Source: Tritrichomonas musculus
Taxonomy: Eukaryota; Parabasalia; Tritrichomonadida; Tritrichomonadidae
Direction: 5' to 3'
Assembly (NCBI GenBank): GCA_039105265.1
Contig: JAPFFF010000017.1
Span: 620,001 to 684,000, forward strand
Length of the DNA stretch: 64,000 nt
The notes beneath the pieces were generated by a model that saw only the letters and a list, made by a program, of their open reading frames with translations, had not been told where the DNA came from and ran no database searches. Position 1 is the first letter of the stretch; the number at the start of each line of letters is the position of its first letter. This document shows, in pieces, positions 35,094 to 44,718 of the stretch. The translations under genes were made by a program, and so were the position numbers.

Positions 35094-35975
35094 TTATACA
35101 ATTGTGAAATGCTTTGTTGTAGTATTGTAATGCTTTAGCATTTGTTGAAACGTTTTAGAATCTTCTTCATCAAGCTCATTTGCCAATTGCTGTGCAATTG
35201 CTGAATTTCTTGGTATCAATTTTAATGCCATTACGAGTTTATTACCAGTGAAATCTTTATTTTCATTTAAGCCTAATGAGTAAAAATAAGCTAAAGTTTG
35301 GCTATTTAGTTTGTCAATTTTACCTGATAGAGATGAAATAACTTCTTTGGGGAATAATGGAGCGAGGCAATTTAAAATTGCATCAGGAACTTCTCCATCT
35401 AGAGAAGCACAAAATTGTGAAATTGATTTAACATTATTTGAAATTGTTGTCTCATATTGGTCTTGTGGCCATTTAAAAATAAGAACTTCTGAGAGAAAAG
35501 CAAATTGTCTTTCTGAATAGTCTATATCTAATGATTCTGATTTTTCAAAGAAATCTTTATCAAAATATTTAAGAATAAAATTCCAAACTTCGAAATTATT
35601 TTGAATTGATTTCTTAATAAGATCTGGCTGCTTTTTTATTAATTTTAAGAGAGCATTAAATAACCATGATGCATCATGAAAAAATGATGCAAGCAACGAT
35701 AGCTGTGGTATAAAAATTGGAAATTGAAAAGCTGCTCTAAGAATTTTATTCATAATTTCTTGCGGCAAGATGAATCCTAGTTCTGCCCAAGAGCGAGCAA
35801 AATTAATAGCATTTTGAATTGTTGGCGCCTCAGAATTTTCATTTACTTCGAGAATTAAATTAATAAAGTGAAAAGTTTCTTCTGGACAGGTTCCTTCTTC
35901 TTTAGGAAATGTTTCTTTTGCACGCTGATATGATAATTGATCATAAACACTTAATCGAGTTTTATTTAATTTCAT
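35094..35975 (-). CDS. Conserved-looking helical protein, unknown
   Basis: A 293-residue, Leu/Phe/Ile-rich, all-helical protein without low-complexity regions, which favours a real gene. Helix pairs recur about every 35-45 residues (FHFINLILEVNEN; AINFARSWAELGFILPQEI; SLLASFFHDASWLFNALLKL), suggesting a HEAT- or TPR-like solenoid. No signal peptide, membrane span or catalytic motif. It shares a 114-bp divergent promoter interval with the GYF-domain gene, which contains a perfect 18-bp palindrome, so the two may be co-regulated. Confidence 0.75.
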   Translation of the reverse strand: MKLNKTRLSVYDQLSYQRAKETFPKEEGTCPEETFHFINLILEVNENSEAPTIQNAINFARSWAELGFILPQEIMNKILRAAFQFPIFIPQLSLLASFFHDASWLFNALLKLIKKQPDLIKKSIQNNFEVWNFILKYFDKDFFEKSESLDIDYSERQFAFLSEVLIFKWPQDQYETTISNNVKSISQFCASLDGEVPDAILNCLAPLFPKEVISSLSGKIDKLNSQTLAYFYSLGLNENKDFTGNKLVMALKLIPRNSAIAQQLANELDEEDSKTFQQMLKHYNTTTKHFTIV

Positions 35976-36003
35976 TTATTTCTAAATTTTTTGGTAAACG
36001 TCA

Positions 36004-36021
36004 ATGGTCAATATTGACCAT
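36004..36021. promoter_or_regulatory. 18-bp perfect palindrome between divergent genes
   Basis: ATGGTCAATATTGACCAT sits in the 114-bp gap between the gene starts at 35,975 (minus) and 36,090 (plus). A symmetric site in a shared promoter is a good candidate for a dimeric regulator. The half-site TTGACCA recurs before ZPR1 and near 37,773. Confidence 0.5.
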
Positions 36022-36089
36022 GTATCGTACATAACCGCCATTAAAATTTTAGTGACATGTGAGGTAAAAGAGCCATAACTTTAACAAAT

Positions 36090-36635
36090 ATGACCCGTAT
36101 CAAATTTACTCGAGAAGAATTACTTTCTCTATTTCGTAATGACTACCCAATTCCAGAAGGCATGGTACAAAACCAACCTACTTTTGTTCAAAAAGCTATT
36201 ACACCAAAACTCTTATCTCATCAAACTACGCAATATTATGGAAATAAGGGATCGAAAAATCCAAAGATCAAGAAAGATATTAATCAACCACCAAAATTAG
36301 ATGAACCTATTCAAAAACCTCTTCCCAAAGTCTTGAAACCAGTTATTACTCCACTTGCATGGTATTATATAGATCCTAGTCAAACAATTCAGGGGCCGTT
36401 TCAAAGTCCTATGCTTAGAAATTGGTGGGAGAAAAAACTATTTCCAAAAGATATTAAAATATCTGTAAGTAATGATAAAGAAACTTTCAAAGAAATTTGT
36501 GAATATTTCCCAGATTTATCACTTGCGTTTACATATAACCCTATGCTGTTTCCATTTTTAGGGAAATCTGAATACAATGAAAATGATTCTCTCCATACTA
36601 TTTTTAAGAATTTCCAAGATAACATACTACATTAA
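36090..36635 (+). CDS. GYF-domain protein with possible eIF4E-binding motif
   Basis: A 181-residue protein. Residues ~91-145 match the GYF fold: WYYIDPSQTIQGPFQSPMLR followed by NWWEKKLFPKDIKIS; the domain binds Pro-rich peptides. The N-terminus reads IKFTREELLSLF, close to the Yx4L-hydrophobic motif by which GIGYF and 4E-T-type proteins bind eIF4E or 4EHP, with Phe in the Tyr position. Together this looks like a minimal GIGYF-like translational repressor; human GIGYFs exceed 1000 residues. The eIF4E link is inference. The stop is followed by A (TAAA). Confidence 0.85.
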   Translation: MTRIKFTREELLSLFRNDYPIPEGMVQNQPTFVQKAITPKLLSHQTTQYYGNKGSKNPKIKKDINQPPKLDEPIQKPLPKVLKPVITPLAWYYIDPSQTIQGPFQSPMLRNWWEKKLFPKDIKISVSNDKETFKEICEYFPDLSLAFTYNPMLFPFLGKSEYNENDSLHTIFKNFQDNILH

Positions 36636-36784
36636 ATACAAAAAAATGTATATTAGTTCAATATCATTAATTAAATTTTTATATTTGATTATTAATAATT
36701 AAAAATAAAATAAAATCATTAATGTTTTAGATATGTATTGAAATAACAGTTTTTATTAATAATTGAAAAATTACATCAAGGCGA

Positions 36785-37732
36785 TCAGCTAGTGGTGCAA
36801 TTGTGACAGACAAAATGCTCTTGGCAAAAGCAATTCTGACAATAATTACAACAAGTGATATCGTTATTCGTACCACAAATAATGCATGCACGTAAACTTA
36901 CTTCCTCATTTCTTTGAGGACTTGACCGAGATAGATCTACAACAACTGGAATTGATTCTTCTCCTTTAAAATTAGGTTGTCCTATATAAAATTCAAATGC
37001 ATAATTAAGATTCTTTTTCTCTAAAATATCCTTCAATTTTTTACCAATTGCATCATCATTATTTTCATCCACAATATGAAAATTTTCATCAAATTTTAAT
37101 TTGTTTAGTTTATCAATAGCATCAAGTCTGCTTTTTTCGTTTATTTTGCTCCAAAGTGATTCCATTTCATGAATATTTGTATAATTTAAAAAGAAAATGA
37201 GGATAGGAAGCAAAGGTCTTAAGGTTGATTTTTCTTCATTAGCGCGATGCATTATATCTGCGTGACATTGGTTTATCAAAATCAAAACAGCTTCATTGTT
37301 TTTATCTCTAATCGCTTTGATTAAAGGAGTTTCACCAAATTGATCTTCAATATCAAAATCAAATTTTTCGTCTTTACATTTGCTCAAAATAAAATTGGCT
37401 AAAACTTCCAAGCACGAATTGGATTGAAATTCTATAGCCAATGCTATTAAATTCATGTCACGGGGCGGAGTTTGTGTAGGCATAATTAATTTTTTAACAG
37501 TCATATTTTTGCATTCTTTTAATGCAAAATTAAGCAAAAATTTCAATGATTTTGGCTTTTTTGCAGCTACTGAATATTGAAGGAGATTCATATATTTGTA
37601 TTTTGGAAATATTTCCTCAATGTATAAAGGATTCTCTCTTGATATTAAAATATCCAATCCAGGAATATAAGATAAAAAGAATGTATTTTGATGATCTATA
37701 GCATTTTTGCATTTTCTATTAATTTCATCCAT
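36785..37732 (-). CDS. Ankyrin-repeat protein with C-terminal Cys/His zinc site
   Basis: A 315-residue protein. Ankyrin-type repeats run from ~40 to ~190; the clearest is DQFGETPLIKAIRDKNNEAV (~129-148). The last ~35 residues form a compact Cys/His cluster (CIICGTNNDITCCNYCQNCF, then CQEHFVCHNC) resembling a small B-box or MYND-like zinc-binding knuckle. The mix suggests a protein-interaction adaptor, perhaps a ubiquitin-pathway or transcription cofactor, but no function can be assigned. Convergent with the GYF gene. Confidence 0.8.
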   Translation of the reverse strand: MDEINRKCKNAIDHQNTFFLSYIPGLDILISRENPLYIEEIFPKYKYMNLLQYSVAAKKPKSLKFLLNFALKECKNMTVKKLIMPTQTPPRDMNLIALAIEFQSNSCLEVLANFILSKCKDEKFDFDIEDQFGETPLIKAIRDKNNEAVLILINQCHADIMHRANEEKSTLRPLLPILIFFLNYTNIHEMESLWSKINEKSRLDAIDKLNKLKFDENFHIVDENNDDAIGKKLKDILEKKNLNYAFEFYIGQPNFKGEESIPVVVDLSRSSPQRNEEVSLRACIICGTNNDITCCNYCQNCFCQEHFVCHNCTTS

Positions 37733-38735
37733 ATTTAAAAAAAATTATTGTATGGCATTTTGGTACTAAAAAATTGACCATATTCTTTCAAATATTTCCT
37801 AATTTTTTCTTCAACATTTTAAGGGTGTACTCCACTGATTTGAGATGTTAAATGGTCACATCATAACATTATGAAAATGCTTGATTTCTTAATATAAACA
37901 ATTATTTTTAAAATATTGCAATAGTTCTTTTATACTAAAAGAAAACTTTAATTAATATTAAATCGATTTGTCAATATTACATTTGATTATGAGGAAGCCA
38001 TCCAAGACTTTCTCCTGTTATTTTATATTTAGATATATTTTTAATAGCTATATATTATTTACTATTTAAAAAATCCAAATCATCAAAGATAAATTAGATA
38101 ATCACATTTTATTTTCAATAAAAAATGTTCATTTTGAATTTTTTGATTCTATAATTTGTTAACCTTATTTTAAATGATATTCCCTATTCATATAATATAT
38201 TTTAAAATAAAAATATTGAGTTTGATCGTTTATAATTAATTTTCTAACCGCCGAAAATTGAATCATTCCGTTTATTAATTCAACTTTTTGAATTCATTTT
38301 ACAAACTTTATCTTTGATGTTATGTTCAAACAAAATATATCATTTTATTGAGCATTAAAAGAAGAAATCGAATATTACAAAATAAACAGTTAGAAAGGAT
38401 CATGTATCGAAAAAACTTCAAAATAATTATTATATTAACTTTTCTGGACTAACTACAAAGTAATTTTAAATATTCATGTTTTATAATAGATAATGTATAT
38501 GTATAAAATCAAATGGTATTAGTAGTTTTGAAGGATATCTCTTACTAAGAGAGATCTATTGGTTTGTGAAGTCAAAAAAAAAAAAAAAAAAAAACTCGAT
38601 GAACATTAAGTTTTTTTGGTTTGCTTCAATGACCACTTTAAAGATTATCAAATGGATAAGAAAATTTATTAAAATCACTAAATAAAACCTAAAATTCGAA
38701 GAGATATTGATCCTTTTTGAGGTCAAAAAAAGTTT
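37733..38735. other. Gene-free AT-rich DNA
   Basis: Contains the ankyrin gene promoter and, at 37,819, TTAA followed by GGGTGTACTCC, like the ends of TTAA-type MITEs elsewhere in the window. No gene. Confidence 0.5.
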
Positions 38736-38743
38736 GTCCCACC

Positions 38744-39222
38744 TAGACTTGTTATTCTTCGATTCTCGAGATCGATAATTGATTGACTTTTTGATATCGA
38801 TACATAAATATACACAGATTCTCGAGATCGATTTCAAAGATCGAGAATTTTTTTTCTCAGATTTTGATATCAGAATTTTCAATTAAACTTTTTGATAATT
38901 ATGTGATAGTAATTTAATCTCAAATATTTCATAAAAAAAGAATGTATTTTTTGATTTTAATCTTAAAATAAACATCAAAACATTATAGTATATATTTTCA
39001 AATATTATGAAATCACAAATACTAATTATAAAAAAAGATAAATCTGTTTGAGATCTCGAGATCTCGGTAATTGATATCAAGTTTACAATTATTTTCACAT
39101 CACATTTCATATCTGATATCTTGATAATCGATAATCTCGATATCAGATTTTTAAACTGATAATCGAGTATCAGATGCAAAAAAGTGACGTTTTTGATATC
39201 GATTCTCAAAATAACAAGTCTA
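38744..39222. mobile_element. 479-bp hAT-like MITE
   Basis: Starts TAGACTTGTTATT and ends with its exact inverse. GTCCCACC is directly repeated at 38,736-38,743 and 39,223-39,230, an 8-bp target duplication as made by hAT transposases, whose TIRs often start TA/CAG. The interior has many subterminal TCGAGATCGATA / GATATCGATTCTC-type motifs on both sides, as hAT ends do for transposase binding. No coding region. Confidence 0.85.
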
Positions 39223-39758
39223 GTCCCACCTAACTTTACTTTTTTTACATCACATTTTTATTAACGTAATATTTTAAAAAATCAAAAGTTTTGATGTAAA
39301 TCAGTTATTTATGTTTAAAACAATATTTTTATTCATAATCTAAAGATAAAAACTATTTTTCATTAACTCTTGATGATTTTGATCAAAAAACCATGTTATC
39401 ACAGATGATTATATCTGATAGATATAATTACAAGCAAAATATCATAGAAAAAAATGTTTTGTACATCGGTACTATTATAAATAATTCAAATACATCGTAT
39501 AAATAAATCAAAACGATTTGGCCAATAATAAGTCGAAATAAAATCAGGATTTTAGAGAAACAAGTCACTTTTTGAATAGTCATTCAAAAAGAGCCTATTT
39601 AAAAATGATTATAATTATCTTGAACAATTATTATTTAAAATGTAATTTTTCCCTAATGATAAAAAGAAAATATAAAATAATATATATTTTTAACTTAAAT
39701 ATATTTTAAAAAGCTAACAGTATCGTTTTTGAAAAAACTGGAAACTGAGTTGATAATA

Positions 39759-39855
39759 CAGACTGCGCATTTCAAATCGGCCCTTTTTAGCACTTTTAAA
39801 GGCCAATTTATGGTCAAATATCCGTTAAAAGGGCCGATTTGAAATGCACAGCCTG
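39759..39855. mobile_element. 97-bp TA-flanked MITE
   Basis: Starts CAGACTGCGCATTTCAAATC and ends with a near-perfect inverse (outer 29 bp, two mismatches). TA on both sides (39,757-39,758 and 39,856-39,857). Tc1/mariner-type target site. Could fold as one long hairpin. Confidence 0.85.
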
Positions 39856-39857
39856 TA

Positions 39858-41560
39858 TGTTAATACAAACTATTACAAATAGATAGATTCAAATTTTCTC
39901 ACTTTTCAATTCAAAAGTTTATTCCTACAAATAGTCCCACTTTTTCGCGATTTTTCAATTCAAAAAGTTAAAAAAAAAGAGAGAAAAAATATATAAAAGT
40001 TAAAGGAAAGTATTAATTTTTTACTGATCCATCTAAAAGTGAATTTATATATGAATACATTTTCCGTATTATTTAGATTAAATGCTAAAAAGTATAAACA
40101 TATTTGAGAATACATAATCCAACGTGTATTATAATTTAATAAAAGCTGGATAATTCAATCAGGCCAAATGCATGAGCAGCTTGATATGCATTTATACCAG
40201 TCTTATGCAAGGTTGTTCATTAAAGAACATAAAATTAGAAGCCAAAAAATAAATAAACGTAGGGCCAGGACGATTAAAATATACTCAAAAATGAAAAAGA
40301 ACATGAAAAACCACAAAAATAATATAAAAATTTTTATTAATACCTACATTTTGGATGTATTTCTTAATCAATTATGTAAATTAAGCTTATTGTTTTGACT
40401 GGATGACATTTTTATTGCTATTGAGATCTGATCAATTCAGCATTTGAACCCTTTTCTCATTAATTTCAAGTGTATGTAAACCTAATCGATATTTGTAAAT
40501 GGTAATAGTGTAAATATTATGTTAATATTAACTGAGCTTAAGTAGAGGACTGAGTTAAAAAAAAAATGCTGGGCCACAACGATTAAAAATCATTGAAAAA
40601 AATTGAATAAAAAAATTGCGAAAAAGTGAGCATTTTATGATCTATCTACAAATATTATTTTTTTTCAAATATTTCTTCTCAGCAATATCTACTTAATGTA
40701 TTTTCTCATAATTATTACAAATTTATTATAATATAAAAATATGCTGATTTCCAAAGTTTTATCAAAAAAAGTTTTCATCATTAATTGATATCTTTTTTTT
40801 TTTTTTTTTTTTTTTTTTGTGGTTTTACGAGAACGAACGTGATATTTGGCGCCGAAGTGATGGTAAATATGATAAATTGGATCTAATTTTTTTTTATTCA
40901 TCACAAAAAAGTTTGCAACGATTTTAAAATTTTTCGTACGTTTATGATTTTGGTTAACATTGCCTTCTAAAAAAGTTAACTATCTAACGTATATTTCATT
41001 TTGAAATCTTTATTTTTAATTGAGATTATGATTTAAACCTTATTCTCTCAAATTTTAATATGTTAATGTATATCGGATTATAAAGATTTATAAAGAGCGA
41101 ATTTTCGAGTTTTTGATTTTACATGAAATTTGAATATTTTATTTTTGTAATATTTCATATATTGGCATTAAACTCTTTTAATAATTAATATAAAAAGGAT
41201 AACAAATAAATATTCTATTGATAACAATTAATTCATTATAGATGTGAAGATATTTATATTTTCCATGGAGACCGTTTAAAGAGCACCCTTAATAAATTGT
41301 TGAAGTAATATTTTTAATATTTACTATTACATTATTTTAGAAAAATAAAATTTGGATTTTCTAATTACAAAACACAAAAAAATGGAAACAATCAAATAGT
41401 ACCTCATCTAATAAAAGAGGCTTTTGTAATAAAGGATAAATAACAAACAAGTTTAATATGTATATAATAGACTAAATCTAAAAATAATAACAAGGTTAAA
41501 ATATAACACATGATTAACAATAATTACGACCAAAATCATAAAAGCAATTTAAAATTGATC
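39858..41560. other. Gene-free AT-rich DNA
   Basis: Homopolymer runs, including about 28 T near 40,793, and no supported gene; a basic 76-codon frame at 40,168-40,398 looks like chance. GAGCACCCTTAA at 41,281-41,292 could be a far partner of the TTAA-GGGTG end at 37,819. Confidence 0.5.
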
Positions 41561-44029
41561 TTATTTCAAAATTCTTTCTGGACACTTTGGAAGTTTAGAA
41601 ACAGTTTCATTCAATCCTAATGGTATTGGCCGAGCTCTTTCAAGAAGAGGAATCAGATTGCAATTTGCAGTTTGGCATAAATCTTTAATAAATGCTGTCC
41701 ACATTTCTTCCATAGAATCATATGTTTCTGCATCAGGCAGTTGCGCTTTAGAAAGCAATGCTGGTATGATTTGATTATTAATTCTTGAATGCACAATCCA
41801 AAGTTCATTATAAATAGGAGGAAGTTTCACATATTTACTTAAATTTGCTGTATCAAATTCTGGCCAATTTGCTTTGAAAAGAATTGTGGCGACAATATAT
41901 CCAAGTGCTGTTTCAGTGCAAGCGTCAAAACGATTCTCAGGCAAAGAAACAATTACGAGTGATTTTATTAAAGTAAATAATCCAATTGTTGGACTTTTAT
42001 AATTGAAAATAATATCAGGAATCATATCTAGAAGAAGAACGACAGGATAATCACTCGAAATATTATCATCAACTTTATCAACGTCAAAAACAAGCCGATA
42101 AGGCCTGATAATTTTATAACTAATATAAGAACACATCATTTCGATTTCTTTGTCAAGAAAAGCGCAAAGGTCATCTGGATCACTTATTTTGTTTAGTTCA
42201 GACGAAAGCATTGTAATAATAATTAAATTGGAGCAAAGTTCTCCCCATGGTGCTCCACTGTTTTTTGTTTTCTCATAAACGGACGGATTTTGATAAACAA
42301 TTCTTGGGTAATGCGTAAAGTTCTCAAAACTCATTCTAACTTTTGTACAGAATTCAATTGAATTTTGACTCTTTCCATCATTTAAAATTTCATGTTCATC
42401 ATGATTTGCATGCTCAACCTCAACTTCCATCTCGTCATTTTCATTTTCGTCTTCTTCTTCATTTGAAACATAAATATAAACGATACCGCCAAAAGAAGAG
42501 GAAACTTTTGTTTCATTTTGGGTAATGTCAAATGTACTTACAATTTCAGGCCAGCGTTTCCATGGTCCTTGCTTTAATATCAACGAATCTGTGTGAGACC
42601 CGATTTGAACATACATATGTCTAGGAAAATCTGAGCTTTTAATAATGCCAAGAATACCAGCAGGTAAATAAAGTCCAGTTGATATCCAACTTTCATCATG
42701 AAGTATAATTTCGAGATTAAAGTTAGACACTTCAACTTTTTCAGAATACTTAACAAAATTATTATTTGAGGATGTCGTTGTTGATTGAGAGTTGGCGAAA
42801 GAGCCAGGAAAATCTTTATAATCTGGTATTGGTTTGATTTTTGTTGGTGGAGTTTTCAAAATAATTTCATCAAGAAGTACAATTAGAATTGATTGACGAA
42901 TATCGGCAGCAATCCCTTTATCTGTCTTATAATTAGTTGATTCTAAGTATTCACATGACATCTTGGCTATTTCCAAAATCGTATCATAGTATCTCTCATC
43001 ACAAGCCATTATATGATATCGCAATACTGTGACAACATCGTCAAGATCGCCTGAGTTGATTTTTGGAAATTTAATATACTTACAAAAAAGTTGCGAGTAT
43101 GATAAAAAATGACAGGGAAGAAGCTCATCAAGATTTTGTTGAATTTCAATTGTTATTCTGCTTTTGCCGTTTGTACTTAGCGTACAATTCGAATAAGAAA
43201 GGCCGAAATCTAGTAAAAAATTGTTAACTTGGTTGGGCCCATCAGGAGTGTTTAAAAATAAAATGCCTCCTCCATTTTTTAAAAAAGTAACAAATTTTCC
43301 TTTGATTGAAGGCGTAATACAGCATGATGTACTACAAAAAATAACTTCATGATTTTCAATTGAAATAACATTGTCATTATAAACATCATTTTGTAGAAAG
43401 TTGTTGAGATTGGTAGAATTAATAAAATTTATACAAGAATTTTTACGAAAAATTGGTAAGCTTTTTTCCCTTAATAATGTTGATGGTGGATTAGCGGTTT
43501 TGAAAAGAATATCTGAAGAATCTAACGAGTGGCATATTTCAAATAGGTATCTTTCTGAAAACCCAAATAATAAAATAGGTTTTTCTAATAATTTATCGTG
43601 ATTTAACCATTGAATAATGTTGCCAATCAATATTTTGGTATCTTCAGAATCATAACAGTGTGATGATAAAAAATTCACATGTGCAAGACATGCTATTTTA
43701 TAATCAACTACTGAATGTATTGATAAAACAGGAAGTGAAATATCGACAGGCTCAGAGTTATTTAATTCAAGTTTTGATAAAATTAAAGGAAAAGAGTATT
43801 CTGATAAACAAACAGGTGGAATCATACCACTTGGACATCTTATTGCATGGACCCCAGAAGTAATATCATTATAATCGTTGGAGAGTAATCTATGTTGATT
43901 ATTATATTTTTTGGCAATGGAATCACCTTCTGACATGAACGATAATGTACATAATTTTTTAAATGAAGGTCTTTCTATTGTTGGCATCGTCTTTGGAGTA
44001 ACTCTTGGGGTAGAAGACGTACACCCCAT
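41561..44029 (-). CDS. TCAF/M60-like protein, predicted pseudopeptidase, lipid-anchored
   Basis: An 822-residue protein starting MGCTSSTP, a good N-myristoylation plus palmitoylation signal, so it likely sits on the inner face of a membrane. Residues ~60-390 resemble the glutamine-amidotransferase-like N-terminal part of TCAF proteins (VIFCSTSC ... FVTFLKNGGGILFLNT). Residues ~430-820 resemble the M60-like part: TGLYLPAGILGII (~445), HMYVQIGSHTDSL, FGGIVYIYV, APWGELCSNLIIIT (~593). Where M60 peptidases have HExxH, this protein reads ETALGYIVATILF followed by the conserved NWPEF (~700-720), so the zinc site is absent. TCAFs in animals bind TRP channels. Function here is unknown. Divergent from the next gene. 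Confidence 0.75.
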   Translation of the reverse strand: MGCTSSTPRVTPKTMPTIERPSFKKLCTLSFMSEGDSIAKKYNNQHRLLSNDYNDITSGVHAIRCPSGMIPPVCLSEYSFPLILSKLELNNSEPVDISLPVLSIHSVVDYKIACLAHVNFLSSHCYDSEDTKILIGNIIQWLNHDKLLEKPILLFGFSERYLFEICHSLDSSDILFKTANPPSTLLREKSLPIFRKNSCINFINSTNLNNFLQNDVYNDNVISIENHEVIFCSTSCCITPSIKGKFVTFLKNGGGILFLNTPDGPNQVNNFLLDFGLSYSNCTLSTNGKSRITIEIQQNLDELLPCHFLSYSQLFCKYIKFPKINSGDLDDVVTVLRYHIMACDERYYDTILEIAKMSCEYLESTNYKTDKGIAADIRQSILIVLLDEIILKTPPTKIKPIPDYKDFPGSFANSQSTTTSSNNNFVKYSEKVEVSNFNLEIILHDESWISTGLYLPAGILGIIKSSDFPRHMYVQIGSHTDSLILKQGPWKRWPEIVSTFDITQNETKVSSSFGGIVYIYVSNEEEDENENDEMEVEVEHANHDEHEILNDGKSQNSIEFCTKVRMSFENFTHYPRIVYQNPSVYEKTKNSGAPWGELCSNLIIITMLSSELNKISDPDDLCAFLDKEIEMMCSYISYKIIRPYRLVFDVDKVDDNISSDYPVVLLLDMIPDIIFNYKSPTIGLFTLIKSLVIVSLPENRFDACTETALGYIVATILFKANWPEFDTANLSKYVKLPPIYNELWIVHSRINNQIIPALLSKAQLPDAETYDSMEEMWTAFIKDLCQTANCNLIPLLERARPIPLGLNETVSKLPKCPERILK

Positions 44030-44718
44030 ATTTCAATTACTCAATTTTTCAATTTCCAATAGAATTACTCTTTGCTTTCAGAGGATAATTTTTATATTTT
44101 AAAGAATTTTTGAGAGTGTTCTTAAATTTATAATCGAGGTTTTATATACATATATAGCTTAAATCTATCGTATACATATATAAATTTCAATTTTAGATTC
44201 ATTTAAAATATTTTAAAATAAAATAAAATAAAAAAATATTTATGTTTTTCCAAGGTAAATTGCTTCATAAAAATGCGATATATTGAAAATTGAGAAAAAA
44301 ATTTTGTTGGTAAATCACTTTTGTTTTGAAATTGAATCCATCACACATCATAACTATTTATAAAAAAAAAATTGATCGAATAAAAAAATTTCATTAGATT
44401 TTTAAAAATAAAATATTTTCTAGAAAATGATTCATAAAAAATAATAAAATTCATTTTATTTCATTATCGAAACATGTATATAGGCTATAGCTGATTATTG
44501 TGAGCACTTATTTATTCAATAGATCAGTAAAGTTTGAACAAAAAAGGCCTTTTTAATTTGGATGAATTATAAATTTTGAAGAAGTTCAAAAGGCAAAAAA
44601 TTCAAAGATTTTTATATTATTATAATTTTGCATTAATCTATTTTTAATGATAATCCAAATTTTCATTTGGACGTTATATAAAATCTAAAAAAAAAACTTG
44701 AATAGAAATAGAAATAAA
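44030..44718. promoter_or_regulatory. Divergent promoter interval, TCAF-like gene / unknown gene
   Basis: 689 bp of AT-rich DNA between two gene starts; contains both promoters. No specific motif stands out, and no gene is seen. Confidence 0.35.

Noticed and set aside
38556-39209. Two minus-strand frames of 108 codons
   Set aside because: Both are Ile/Phe/Lys/Ser-rich products of AT-rich DNA and overlap the hAT-like MITE, whose ends explain the sequence.
40168-40398. 76-codon basic frame
   Set aside because: Composition equals random AT-rich translation (Lys/Ile/Asn), with no domain and no nearby gene context.
37823-41288. A single 3.5-kb TTAA-flanked element
   Set aside because: Left end GGGTGTACTC and right end (inverse) GGGTGCTCTT agree too poorly to claim a pair; kept only as separate end-like sequences.
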